A DNA stretch of 64,000 bases from Portulaca oleracea (GCA_029582165.1 CM055886.1:25854669-25918668); one strand, 5' to 3'. Counted from the first letter of the stretch, positions 35,290-46,833 are shown. Notes: generated from the sequence alone by a model not told the origin. Program-made: numbers and translations.

Positions 35290-35665
35290 CGGACGAACAC
35301 CAGCGAGGCTCACGCGGAAGAGTTTTGGGCGTCGGATAAGGTCTCCTTGCGTCGAAGAAGGGTTTAAGCTCTCAAGATTTGCAGATCTAAAATCTTCTGA
35401 GCATTTTCCATCTCTCTTTCTCTCGTTCTTGTTTGTGGGGAATGACTGAAGGAGGGCTGAACTTTGGCGGAAATAAGGGTTTCATAGCCCAGCAAAGCGT
35501 AACATTTAAAAAAAAAAATGAAATGACCGAGCGACGGACTAAATCCGCCGCAAGTCCGTCGCAAAGTCAGGTTTTATGGCCAAATCAGCGATATTTTATC
35601 GTGGGTCAGGGCGACGGATATTTCCGTCGTAAAATCCGTCGCTAAAACGCAAGATTTTAGTAGTG
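35290..35665. mobile_element. CACTA-like insertion fragment within solo LTR 2
   Basis: The right end reads GATTTTAGTAGTG, the complement of a CACTACTAAAA terminus. It is preceded by repeated CCGTCGC / GCGACGG words typical of CACTA subterminal regions. Copy 1 of the LTR lacks this stretch. I could not find the left end, so the start is approximate. Confidence 0.5.
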
Positions 35666-36360
35666 AACGCACCACCACGCACCATCATCAACCATCATCA
35701 AACCACCCTCCTTCCTCCCCCATTTCGACGCCGGCCGAGACCCCGCCCTTTTCCGACCACCACGCCACCTCCACCGACCACCGTCGCCATCACTGGAATC
35801 GCCGTTGGAAACCACCGGACGTGACTGCTGCTGTTGCTGCGACTGTCAGTTTTGCTGCGGTGTTCGACTCCGACCAACACCTCGACCCCGACGACTCCGG
35901 CCACTTTCTGACGACCACTTCGACGCACCAGCCGCCGCCGACACCATCGAAGCTCCGGTTGCCGGGTGTTTTGTAAACCCTAAATCCTTTCTAAATGTTT
36001 TGGTTTTATTCACTGTTTCATTAATGTATAATATATTTTTTTGTTGTTTTTATTATTATTATTATTATTATTAAGTGTTCGTATTATTTTTTTAAGTTTC
36101 ATATTATAATATTAGGTTTTCATATTAATATTATGTTTTCATATTATTATTACTAAGTTTCATGTTATTACTACTAATAAGTTCATATTATAAGTTATTA
36201 TTAAGTTCATAATTTTATTACTTGGTTTCGTAATTTTATTACTTAGTTTCGTAATTTTATTATTTATTTTTCTTAAGTTATTGAGGTTCGTATTATTATT
36301 ATTATTGTTAAGTTTCCATAAGTTATAAAGTTTCGTGTTATCATTATTATAAGGTTTTAG

Positions 36361-36361
<1 letters not shown>

Positions 36362-36413
<52 letters not shown>
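36362..36413 (+). repeat. (TTA)n microsatellite in solo LTR 2
   Basis: About 17 uninterrupted TTA units inside the AT-rich middle of the LTR. Copy 1 has shorter versions, so this locus has expanded. Confidence 0.95.
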
Positions 36414-36414
<1 letters not shown>

Positions 36415-38368
36415 AAGTTCGTATTATTATGATTATTATAAAGTTTCCGAAAGTTTCATATTATTAGTATTAAAAGTTTCACATTATTAGTATCAAAGTT
36501 TCATATGTCTTAGCATTAAAGTTTCATATACTTTGGTATTAAAGTTTTATAAAGTTTTCATGTTGTTATGTTGTAATATGAATATTATGTTCCAAAAACC
36601 CTACGTAATGTTATTATTAAAGTATTAGTATCGGGTTATGGTTTTAAATGTGTTGTTCTGATTTTATTATTTTACCTTTAGAAAATGTGTGTTGTGATGT
36701 TAGTGTTTCCATAATAGTTATGCTCAATACATGGCTAATTAAAGGCTAAGGTTGGGATATGGTAGGATTCGTGCGTAACTAATTATCGTAGAGTTTTGAT
36801 TTTAGAAGTATATTCGAATTCTAGGTCCGAGCGAGACGACGCGATAGTTAGCTCCCGTGTGTAAGTGATTGCAGTAAAGAGAAGTTGTTCAGGTAATGTC
36901 TATGTCCTAATTCCCTTTGGGATGCTCTTTTATATGTTTTGTGATTTTAATCTGATTTATGAAGCTTACATCCCGCACGGGGACTTTCTCTAAAGTTAGA
37001 CTGTCTGATTTGGATATCTGTGAGTTGCTTTTCTGAGTTGAGTAAAACGTGACAGTCTTCTAAACTCTGAATTTTATTCCGTTGATTTTGGAAACTGGGT
37101 TGAGTTTTGTTTGAAGTCTGACGTCTGATAATTCATAAGATACTAATAATCAAAGTAAAACCATAAGCGGGTTGCGGGTAACGTCCCTTAGACCAGGATC
37201 TGTTCCTGCAGGGGAGTTATCAAGAGATCGGGGAGTCCCGATATTATTTCTGAGATTGTGCACACATCTGATTCTGTTTTTGGGACTGGCCATCCATTCT
37301 GATTCTGAGGATCTGAGATCCTATTCTGATTCTGATATTCTGGGGATAGGCAAATCTCGCCCGCATAATAAAATTCTGATATGTTTTCTGAGGAAAAGTT
37401 TACTTTATTTCTGATTTCTGATTACTATGGTTTCTGATTTCTGATTTCTGATTTCTGATTCTGAGTTTAAAAAGGGTAATTGTGGTTTTAGAACATTGTG
37501 TTTTTCTGAGTTGGAATTTGGTACTGTTGGTTTATAAGTTTTGTTATTTCTGAACTCTGGTTACTACTGAGTTGGGATTCAAATGAGTTGCGAAAGGGTT
37601 TGACTTGTTCCCCTCCCCTAAATGAATTGAAATGAATTTGAATATGTTTGACAGTTAGGGGTAGACATTATTGAGGTTTCCCCTCTCATGTTGTGAATGT
37701 TTTGTTTTCAGGTGAAGATAAATTATGTGATGGGAACGGGCAATAGAAGTGAGAACGTTGGAGTTAGCCGTTTGAGAATAAAGTTTAGTTTATGTTTAGA
37801 CTTGAAGTTTGGTTAATGTTGAGTTTTTGTTGATCTAGAATTCGAAGTTCTTTTCGTTGTTAAATTGAAGTAAACAATTCTCGATCAGTTGTTAGTTTTT
37901 CTTTTGCCTTGTATCTCTTCGGAGGTACGGCAGTAACGCCCAAGTTAATAAAAAGTAAAAAAAAATGAGTCTTCCGCTGTTAATGTTAGTCAACGTTTGG
38001 CTTTGACCGTTAAGTTTAGAATTGAAATTTCGGGACGTTACAAAAACTATAAACAAAAATTTCAAAATTTAAAAAAATTTAAAAACTAAAATAATTAAAA
38101 AATTAAAAAATTAAATATAAAAAACAAAAAGATTAAAAGTAAAATGTTAAATATTAAAAAAATAAAATAATTAATAATTAATAATTAAAAAAATAAAAAA
38201 TAATTTCTCAAATTTAAACCTTTGTATTTTGGTATGTTTTATATGTTTGGATAAGTTTCTGTAAATTTTAATAAAGTTTATAACTTTGTACAAAATTTTG
38301 ATAAACTTAAATAAATACTAATAAATATTACTCGAGGTTATTTATCACCCAAATTTACGGGCCAGTAG

Positions 38369-38993
38369 TAGGGATGGCAATGGGACCCGCCAAATTATTT
38401 TAGACCCAAACCAGCCCCGAGACCCGGTGGGTCCCAAAACTTTGGACCCGGAGCCGGATTCACTGGGTCTATGGGTTCACGAGTCCTTATTGGTTCCAAC
38501 ATTCTTATGTATTTTTTTACTAGATTTATCAATTTTTCAGGTTAATTTTATACATACGCAATTGTATAATAATGATTATTCTATTTAAATAAACAAATTT
38601 TCAACACAATAAAAACATCTAATTCATTCTGCAAGGCTATGAGCAAAATTCAACATAAAAACATTACAAAAATCATTCACATATTAACTCTAAGAATGCA
38701 ACTATGCAATTTAAAATGCACAAAAAAAATCACGAAGTTCATGATTATCGCACTATACAACTATAAGAATACAAATACACTAGGGTTTTTATTTAATATA
38801 TATATGTATATATATATTAAATTTGACGGGTCCATGGGTAAGGTCCATGGGTTCGTGCCTAGACCCGGACCCGTACCTGCCATTTTTTTTTGGACCCGGA
38901 CCCAATGGGTACAATTTTTTTGGATCCAGACCTGCCTAAATGAGGTGGATCCGAAAGGGTTTGAGGCGGATCTAGAACCCATTGTCATCCCTA
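38369..38993. mobile_element. hAT-like MITE upstream of the first knottin gene
   Basis: The ends TAGGGATGGCAATGGG and CCCATTGTCATCCCTA are inverted. Inside are GACCCGGACCCG-type repeats pointing inwards from both sides. The flanks GCCAGTAG and ACCACTAG agree at 6 of 8 positions, consistent with an aged 8-bp hAT duplication. It ends about 220 bp before the TATA box of the peptide gene. Confidence 0.65.
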
Positions 38994-39210
38994 ACCACTA
39001 GTTGTTGAAATGATGGATTCTGCCAAGACGTGATGCAGAAACTATGCTTAGTCAAAAATGGTAAGCCGATTGGGAAAATGTATCTCATCATATCATAATA
39101 AAAAAAAAAAGACAGAAACAGAGAAAAAAAAAATATTTTGTTTCGGTGGATGCACCAGCTATTATTCAATTATTCAATTATTCATAATGTACATACGTTG
39201 ACGAATCCTC

Positions 39211-39217
39211 TATAAAT
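39211..39217 (+). promoter_or_regulatory. TATA box of knottin gene 1
   Basis: TATAAAT follows ATCCTC, 105 bp before the ATG. The paralogue has TATAAGTAG at a similar distance. Confidence 0.6.
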
Positions 39218-39315
39218 TCAGGAAATACCTATGGAAATCTCATATCGATCCACATCACATTATCTCAAAGTATTGACTACGTACACATTTTGCTCATACA
39301 AACCAAATTGTTGAA

Positions 39316-39688
39316 ATGGCGAGGATTTCCAGCAAGTTCCTCATTGCCATCTTCGTGGTGGCTCTTTTTCTAGCTGCTGTCTCAGGTATTTCCTTTCCAT
39401 GTCCTCATGCGTGTCTCATTACTTGCTCTTGTTGATCAACTAAAAACATTTACAATCGATATCGCCTTTCTGTAAAACAAGATAATGATCACCACCTTAA
39501 TTAATATTGTTAATAGATGGTTAATTTGATTGATTGATTGAACAGTTCCAGGGATGGCGCAAAGAGAATGCAAGAAGGTGGGTGAAATGTGCGGAGGATT
39601 CGCAGGGTTTCAGTGTTGTCAAGGACTCACATGCAAGCTTGACGGAACTTACCCCGACGCTGCTGGAACTTGCATACGCTCATACTAA
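39316..39688 (+). CDS. secreted knottin-type six-cysteine peptide 1
   Basis: Two exons (39316-39385 and 39546-39688) are joined over a 160-bp phase-1 intron with GT...AG ends (CAG/GTATTT, TGAACAG/TT). The product has 70 residues. Residues 1-23 are a clear signal peptide (MARISSKFLIAIFVVALFLA). A short VPGMAQ linker leads to the mature part. Its six cysteines are spaced C-x6-C-x7-CC-x4-C-x12-C, the order of a cystine-knot (knottin) fold. Plant knottins of this size are extracellular defence peptides acting on fungal or bacterial membranes; the family match is by pattern, and the exact activity is unknown. The mature peptide is nearly neutral (about +1). The gene is intact and shares structure with the paralogue at 54463, implying a local duplication. 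Inhibitor-type knottins are an alternative. Confidence 0.85.
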
Positions 39689-40054
39689 AACTTCATTTAA
39701 TCACTCACCGCTCACCAGCATTTCGTATCTTTAATTACTACCAAATGTTGTATCTGCAGCGATAAGAAATAATACTCCACCTTATTTATCCACTAATTCT
39801 GCTTCTTAATTGGGTTACTGCTTCCAGTTTCTTCAATATATTAGTTGACAAATGATTAATGTAAATTTGACTTGTGAACAAAATTTACTCAATTAACAAA
39901 TCAAGCTTAACTAAAACTTTGACTTGCTTCAGGCCTTGATTATTGCATAAACGAGCATTAAATTAAGGTCATTAAGACATTACCACATGAATATCAAAGT
40001 AGTATCTTCAACAAAGTTGGCAAATCAGACAAGAAATCGGTTCCATTTCTGTAC
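39689..40054. other. 3' flank of knottin gene 1
   Basis: This holds the probable 3' UTR. A candidate poly(A) signal AATAAT lies about 80 bp after the stop. No further gene is seen. Confidence 0.4.
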
Positions 40055-40317
40055 TACTCTCTCCGTTCCATATTAATTGTCGTATTTGGAAATCGTGCAG
40101 TGAAACTTCAAGAATTTTGACCATAAATTTCTCAATATATATACAATGAGTTGCTATATAAAATTATCACCATAAGATTCGTAACGAAAAATACTATCAT
40201 AAAAGTATAATATTGTCATTGTTTATCATATATTATTTAAGAAATTATTAATGAAAGAGAGATATTAGATACCGTGAATGTCAAAATTATGACAATTAAT
40301 ATGGAACAGATGGAGTA
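40055..40317. mobile_element. Stowaway-like MITE
   Basis: The ends TACTCTCTCCGTTCCATAT and the complement of ATATGGAACAGATGGAGTA form the inverted repeat typical of Stowaway elements, with TA at the borders. The ATTAATTGTC / GACAATTAAT continuation also pairs. About 260 bp, no ORF. Confidence 0.8.
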
Positions 40318-40836
40318 TTAAATTGCATGGTGTTTCGGTCAAAAAATGAAAATGCATGCTGGTAAATGAAAGTGATAAATGTGTGTTGAATCATGTTGAT
40401 TATTAATCATCTGCTTAAATTTGATTTAAATTACATTTAAATATATTTGATTATATTACTATAAATATATATTTCATTACTTTGAGCATTATGACCACTC
40501 ATAAACCATATAAAAGTAATTTCATGTTTATATTTTTAATAAATTCAGAATTATACACATAATATGCATTTCTTGGTTATTATTTACATTTTTCGATGTA
40601 ACTAATAATTATTATGATCTTATAATTAATAAATATATATAATGACTAAAACTATTATTTGAAAAATTATTAAAACACAAAATATATACTATATGATAAT
40701 TATTAATTATCTTAATTCTAGAGACACTATGCAAATGAAAAAAAACCAATTTACTCATTCAATAATTACCATCATTGCACCCTGCATGTACCCATTTGTT
40801 GTTCCTTCAAATAAATTTCAAGTCAAAATCGCCACA
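40318..40836. other. AT-rich intergenic DNA
   Basis: A/T-rich sequence with many TATATA words and no gene or bounded element. Confidence 0.5.
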
Positions 40837-40846
40837 AATTGTACCA

Positions 40847-41407
40847 GGGTTTTTTGCTTTTTGGACCCCGAACTTTGAGGATATTTATTTTCTGGGCCCC
40901 ACATTTCAAAGTTTATATTTTGGACCCTGTACTTTGTCTCCGATAACAATATGGACACTATACTTTGTCTCTGGCAGCAATATGGACCCCCATATTTCAA
41001 AGACATTATCGATTTTTTTTTCTTTCGAAAATTTTCCAGCCGCAACTTCTTCTTCCTCTTCTTGCACGATTTCCAACCCCCATATGAGCATAAATTTGCC
41101 AAAAAAGTTATCAAAATTTACCAAAATTTAACTTTTACCTTACTGTTTATTACCCATAAATTTTAGACACCCTTAACTGTCAAAGTCTGGTCAATTTCAA
41201 AACAACAGTCAAAAGAAGGAAAAAATGATAAAAGGTCATATCGGGAAGTTTAGGCAACAATTAGGTCATCGCCGGAATCAAACATAACTTTGGGCCACAT
41301 TTTTTGGGTCCACAAACTATAAGGTCCAAAATATAAAAAATTTGAAATATGGGGGTCCAGAAAATAAATACCCCCAAAGTTCAAGGTCCAAAAAGCAAAA
41401 AAAACCC
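40847..41407. mobile_element. Mutator-like foldback MITE with 10-bp TSD
   Basis: GGGTTTTTTGCTTTTTGGACC opens a left arm whose complement closes the element at 41407; the arms stay alignable for about 100 bp (CCCCATATTTCAAA, TATTTATTTTCTGG). The exact 10-bp duplication AATTGTACCA lies at 40837-40846 and 41408-41417. Not related in sequence to the foldback at 29921. Confidence 0.85.
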
Positions 41408-41417
41408 AATTGTACCA

Positions 41418-42648
41418 TACTCCAACAGATGTTCTACTTGTTTTTTCATTTAAGCTTTCGACCGAACAATGAAGATTTACTCAGCAAAAGAAGGAAATTA
41501 GGGTAAAAAGATATGGAAGAAGGAAGAATAAAATGGCCAAGAAAAGAGTTAAGAAAAAAATAAAAATACAATAATTTTTTTGAAAAAATAAATGAAACTA
41601 ACAATAGGAAATTAAATATAATGGGAATAATAATAATAATAATAATAGTAATAATAATAATAGTAATAACAATAATAATAAATGAGATGCAAAAAATTTA
41701 AATAAAAATCATACAGTAGGGCTGCAATTTATTAGGTGCTCCTGGAACATGTGCTCCAAATTCTACAATTGTTCACCCGCATGTATTAGGTTGTTCCCTC
41801 TAATTATTATAATTGTTCACTAGAATTCAAATGATTGTCCACTCACAAATATCTAGAGCACATGCTCCGGGTGCATCTAATATATTTCCGTAGGACTTCG
41901 AAAATTTTAACGTATTTGGAAGAAGCAAAACTCAAAGCTATTTCACAAATGAAATGAAAAGAGACGTTACCTGAACTGTAAGGGTCAATATTTATAATTG
42001 ACTGCCTACCATTTTCTCCCTCGGTTTCATATTGATTGTCATTTTTTAAAATTGTATAGTCAAATTTTAAAAATTTGCTAAGAAATTTTCAAATGTGACA
42101 ATCGGTATAATTCGAATGGATTTCGGGTTAGACATTTTTGTCATTTTACTTATTTCGTTGTCCTTAGCTAGTGTGGGGGTTATAAAAGGAAGTTTGATTG
42201 CTTTGTTGTTTCAGCAAAAATTATTGCAAATTAATTTCTTTTCATTCTTACCAAATTTTCTTAATTGGTGTATGTTTAAAAATTTTTTTTTCAAAGTTTT
42301 CATTGATCAATTAACTATTCAACAATAAGTGTGAATCATGTGAATACTATTTATGTAAGGTATGATAATCAGTAAGGATTTTGTAAAATTTTATCTTTTC
42401 ATTTTTGTCTGTTAAATATGTTATCTGTGATCGTGTGTAAATATGTTATATGTGATTGTCTTAAATTTTTATTAGGTTTAAACTAAATATAAAATTCAAA
42501 AGTTTTTATTCTAATAAGGCTATTTGATATTTGATTCAATTAAGAGTAGTTAGATGATGAACACTAAATGGTAAATTTACAAAATATAAATATCTAAATT
42601 TCTTAAAATTTAATATATTCAAACTTAAGTTATTGTTGTATGATTCAA
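41418..42648. other. AT-rich DNA with small MITE remains
   Basis: Besides the MITE at 41734, a half Stowaway end (CTCCCTCGGTTTCATATTG, near 42017) is visible without a convincing partner. A TAATAATAA microsatellite lies at 41624-41685. No gene. Confidence 0.5.
41734..41883. mobile_element. small Tourist-like MITE
   Basis: The left TTAGGTGCTCCTGGAACATG pairs with the complement of the right GAGCACATGCTCCGGGTGCA. The flanking triplets are TTA and TAA, consistent with a TWA target. 150 bp, no ORF. Confidence 0.55.
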
Positions 42649-42649
42649 A

Positions 42650-43378
42650 CTTAAACCCTAAATATTCCTTGCAACATTTTTTTTTATTTTGAATTAACAC
42701 ACCCTTAAATTATTGTATGTTTTGAACATTCGTAGTCAGTGAGTTAATTGGTTAACTTTGTTAAAAAACATGTCTCTAAATGCAAATTCAACCCTGTTAT
42801 TGAGAACAAAGTGCAAAAGTTCTGCATTTTGTTTGTCAGGTGGGTGAGAAACAAGCTTGTAGGTAGTGTTAGATCAAACATACCAACAACTCAAGTGAGG
42901 CCAACAACAAGGAACTCAACAATTGAGCTACACTTGTCTTGATCTAGAGAATCGTATATATATAGGCATGTTTTGTAGCCAGTAAATACCAACCAATTAT
43001 TCAAGTGTAGGTGGTTGGTTAGTATTTACTGGCTTGCAAAACATGCCCATACCTGCTTCTCTGGACCAAGGTAAGTACAACTCAACTGTTGAGTACTTGA
43101 GTTCCTTGGTGTTTGCCTCACTTCAGTTGTTGGCATGTCTAATCCAACGCCACCTGCAAGTTTGTTTCTTGCCCACGTGATGAACAAAACACAGAACTTT
43201 TGCACTTTGTTCTTAATAACTGGGTTGAATGTGCATTTAGAGACATGCGTTTAATAATAAAGTTAACCAATTAACTCGTTGACTACGTATTCCTAAATCA
43301 TACACTAACTTAAGTCTAAGCTAACTCAAAATACAAAAAAGTATGTATCAAGGAATGTCTCTAAACCCTAAACTCTAA
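42650..43378. repeat. 0.73-kb foldback with ~350-bp arms
   Basis: Two arms centred near 43000 are complementary along almost their whole length: AACCCTAAATATTCC pairs with the right end, GAGTTAATTGGTTAAC with GTTAACCAATTAACTC, and GGCATGTTTTG with CAAAACATGCC next to an 18-bp loop. Mismatches are scattered and small. No convincing target duplication was found, and the right end touches the array of hairpins that follows. Confidence 0.8.
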
Positions 43379-43379
43379 A

Positions 43380-43895
43380 AACAAATTTGGTTGCTTTTCT
43401 CATAATTTAGCCCAAACTTTTCTTTGTTTTCACGTGATGTTATGAGAAAAGTTTATGTCAAGTTATGAGAAAAGCATCCAAATTTGTTTTTGTTTATTTT
43501 TACCGTGATGTTATGAGAAAACCCTAAACCCGCCCCTAAACCCTAATCCCTGAAACGCTAAAACAAATTTGGTCGCTTTTCTCGTAACTTAACCCAAACT
43601 TTTCTTTATTTTTACGTGATGTTATGAGAAAAGTTTAGGTACTTTATATTATGAGAAAAACATCTAAATTTATTTTTATTTAGTTTTATTTTGATGTTAT
43701 GAGAAAACGCTAAACCTTAATCCCTAAAATACAAAAAAAAAAACAAATTTGGTTGCTCTTCTCATAACTTAACTTAAACTTTTGTTTATTTTCACATGAT
43801 GTTATGAATTAAAAAGGTTTGGATTAAGTTATGAGAAAATCATCCAAATTTTTTTTACCGTGATGTTATAAGAAAACTCTAAACTCTAAACCCTA
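43380..43895. repeat. tandem array of three ~181-bp hairpin units
   Basis: The phrase AACAAATTTGG(T)NGCT recurs at 43380, 43562 and 43742, periods 182 and 180. Each unit contains TTTTCTCATAA and, facing it, TTATGAGAAAAGCATCCAAA-like text, so each can fold on itself. The joints carry CCCTAAACCC-type telomere-like words. Confidence 0.8.
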
Positions 43896-45476
43896 CCCTA
43901 AACAACAATAATATCAATACATATAACAACAGCAAAAAACATAAAAAAAATCCATGATACTATATTTTAATAACAACAACAATTATAATACCTATATTAA
44001 CAACAATAACAACAACAATCACGTATAATATTAATAATAATAATAAAAAAATAATAATAACAATAATAATAATATTAACAATAACAATAACATTAATAAA
44101 TTAATTATAAAAATATGAAAAATAATAGCAATATTAACAAGTAATAATAATATTAACAAATAATATCAATCATAATATTAATAACAAATAATAACAAATA
44201 ATAATATTAACAATAAATATTAAAAATTAACAATAATAGTAGTAATATTTATAATTAATAATAATATTAACCCAAAATTGAAATTCAAAAAAAATACGGA
44301 AAAAAGCGTAGGGGCCGTACCTGGATCGCGGTCGGACCACGGTCTTGTAACTTGGGTTAGTCAGAAAAATGGAGGGCTTAACAGAGTTATTTGGCTTGGA
44401 AAGGCGTTTTTCCCTCCGTCTGCCACGCCAGCCCAAATACTAGTTCACTACCCCTTTGGTTACCATTGGTATAATAATCTCACATAGATATAAGGGTCAG
44501 AGATATTGTTGTCAAATAGTAAATGTCTGTATATTATAATCCAATTCCCCCAAAAATTGGTATATTAACATCCAATATTCCATTAAAAAATATCAAAAAG
44601 TACACAATGTGAGTATATTTTATTTTTGTGATTATAAATTGGAATGGTATATGTCAGTATTTGCATAAAATTTTGGCTGAAGTATAAAGATCCAAAAAAA
44701 TAGATCTGGATATTAAACTTTTAGAACCCCTTCTGAATCTTCTCATTCAACAGCAAAGAAGGATACAAACTACCAAGGATATTGTTTTCAAAGGAAACAA
44801 CAAATTTGTCAATCTCTCTTAAACATTCAACTTTTAAAGCCAAAATTGATTGTTCACCCGAACAGTAGGTAATAGATAAATGTTATAAAGGTGAGCCAAG
44901 GAAAATATTAATTCAAAAATATTAGAGCTCGAAATATTTATGTTACAATTACTTAAAAGGGGTGGTTCGGACAAGCAAAATTTTCAGTAGAAATAAATAT
45001 AATTTATACAACAATCGGTAAAACATGTAATTTGGATTATGGAGTTCACCAAGGAAGAATAGGACAAATCTAAGAAGATACAAATTTGTATAATAATCAT
45101 TGTATGATCTTAGGAATAGGTAGCTACGTACATTGAATGCGCATTAATAATATAGCCTCAAGTTATGGATCTAGTCCCGGAAGTTGCAAATTAAAGAGAC
45201 TAGGATGTGAATATGTGATCACCCCATACGTCATGCAATTCAATATACGAGTCAGCTATTTACAAAGTTCAGTGCTCGTGTAAATTATATGGCTAATTAA
45301 TTTGGGATTATAAATGTTAGGATGTTGTCGCAACATATCGAATATGCCTTTAAGAATTGTCTCGCATGTCGCTTATCTTATCTTTTCCTGACGTGCATGT
45401 GTGATTGTTGTGGGTCAGGGTCAGATTTCACCGAGTTTTAGGACGACGCTATTTTGGGCATTGACCTGACTAAATT
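43896..45476. other. AT-rich stretch with ATAATAACA microsatellites
   Basis: 43900-44280 is a low-complexity zone of AATAATAACAATA repeats. 44280-45476 shows no gene; a GC-richer patch at 44310-44460 has only short unsupported ORFs. Confidence 0.55.
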
Positions 45477-45953
45477 ATACTACCTCCATCTTAAAATTAG
45501 CGCTGTCAAAAATTTGGATCCAAATAAATTCGAGTCAGACAAGTTTGGACAATGTCAAAATTCAAATGAGAAATTTATGTCCGGACCCGGTTTTTATTTC
45601 GGGTCGAACCGGGTCGGACAATTCGGACGAAGCAAAAATCGAGTTCGAACAATAGAAAAAAGAGAAATTTTATGTCCGAATATTCGGTCAATTCAGTCAA
45701 TATCAAAATTCAGACGAAAAATCTATGTCCCGACCCAATTTTTTCCGGGTCGGACAATTCGGGTAATTCGGGTCGGATGAAATTTTGCGTGCCTTACTTA
45801 AAATGTTTGTTAGTTGATTAAATTTTGACCACGATATTTTAATAAAAATTACATTAACAATAATTCCATATCGTAACTCATTATAATTTGAAAATAATGA
45901 ACAATAAAAATTTTATCAAATGACAAATATTTTAAGACGGATGTAGTAAGTTA
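45477..45953. mobile_element. Stowaway-like MITE split by another insertion
   Basis: The outer ends TACTACCTCCATCTTAAAAT and ATTTTAAGACGGATGTAGTA form a Stowaway-type inverted repeat. Between them, about 45510-45790, lies a GGGTCGGACAATTCGG-rich block unlike the rest of the element, probably a second insertion. Confidence 0.6.
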
Positions 45954-46565
45954 TAACATACGAACATACATGACATTTGTTAATTAAGGATAATAGTGAT
46001 GGTAGGATCATCTCTGTAAGACGTGGAGGTTCTTGAGTTCAATATCCATTGGCTCATTGCAAGCATTTTGGTTTTATCTTTGAGTTCTTTGATAAATATT
46101 AGGATCATGATTGGTTCGACATTCCCTTCCAGAACTTCGGCCCCTTTTGAATCCTTGACATAAAATGTTACCTTGGTCTTGAACCTTGATTCGTGATTAT
46201 CCATCGTATGCAAACTTCAAATAAAATTGATTTGCTTTGAGTTTGATAAGTTGATCACACTACTAACAAAAATCCTTTTTTAACAATGATTTTCGGTAAC
46301 GATGACTTCCTAAAATGGTAACAATTAGGGATGTCTTTCCTGTCGTTGCGATAAAGGAATAGGACAAGTGAGTCATGGTGTTGATTCATTCTCTTTCAAC
46401 CAAATATACCTCTCTAGTTTTGGTCTCGAGTATTTCTAGAGTTGACACTGGAACTCTGAAACTACCTTCTTAGAGTTTCCTTGGCAGAGTTTTATCCATT
46501 CATTATTATTATTTGTTATAAATTTTTGGATGTCCAAATATTAGGTTTAAGTTGTATAATTTTTA
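45954..46565. other. intergenic DNA with an unsupported ORF
   Basis: A 77-codon minus-strand ORF (45980-46213) is present. It matches no family I know and has no supporting context. Confidence 0.4.
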
Positions 46566-46833
46566 GGCCATGTTCTCTTTTATACGGCTGGCTGGTTACG
46601 GTGCCACAATATACCGTACTTTGCCAGAACCCACCACAACATACCAATCCACCATAATTTACCACAACCCACCACAATCAACTTTTTCACATTTACCAAT
46701 ACAATTTACATTTATAAAAAAAATAAAATCCTCCACAACTTATCAATAACCTACCACAATTCACCACAATTCACCACAATTCCACCACACCGCACCGCGC
46801 CATACCGCAACTAGCCGTATAAAAGAACAGGGC
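46566..46833. mobile_element. Tourist-like MITE (same family as 27981)
   Basis: GGCCATGTTCTCTTTTATACGG at the left pairs with the complement of CCGTATAAAAGAACAGGGC at the right. The inside is CCACCACAA-rich like its relatives, in the opposite orientation. TTA precedes the left end. Confidence 0.75.

Larger units (their letters stand above)
34677..38042 (+). mobile_element. 3.4-kb solo LTR, copy 2 (Tekay-like), TSD AAAAC
   Basis: The block begins TGTAACACCCCG and ends CGGGACGTTACA, giving a clear inverted pair at its ends. The exact duplication AAAAC lies at 34672-34676 and 38043-38047. It is colinear with copy 1 (5451-8878) over nearly its full length. It lacks pol, primer site and partner LTR. 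Unlike copy 1 it contains an extra segment ending in TTTAGTAGTG (to 35665) that looks like a CACTA-type insertion. Confidence 0.85.

Noticed and set aside
34991..35449. 152-codon Pro/Thr-rich plus ORF
   Set aside because: Same leader zone in solo LTR 2; not conserved as protein and partly within a later insertion.
39534..39734. 66-codon plus ORF over exon 2 of knottin gene 1
   Set aside because: It is in another frame from the spliced gene; the spliced product has the signal peptide and six-cysteine pattern.
43380..43890. Possible CRISPR-like or telomeric array
   Set aside because: Units are ~181 bp with no short repeat/spacer structure, and the telomere-like words are few and degenerate.
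46020..46075. tRNA-like text (GGTTCTTGAGTTCAA) resembling a box B
   Set aside because: No matching box A or foldable cloverleaf was found around it.
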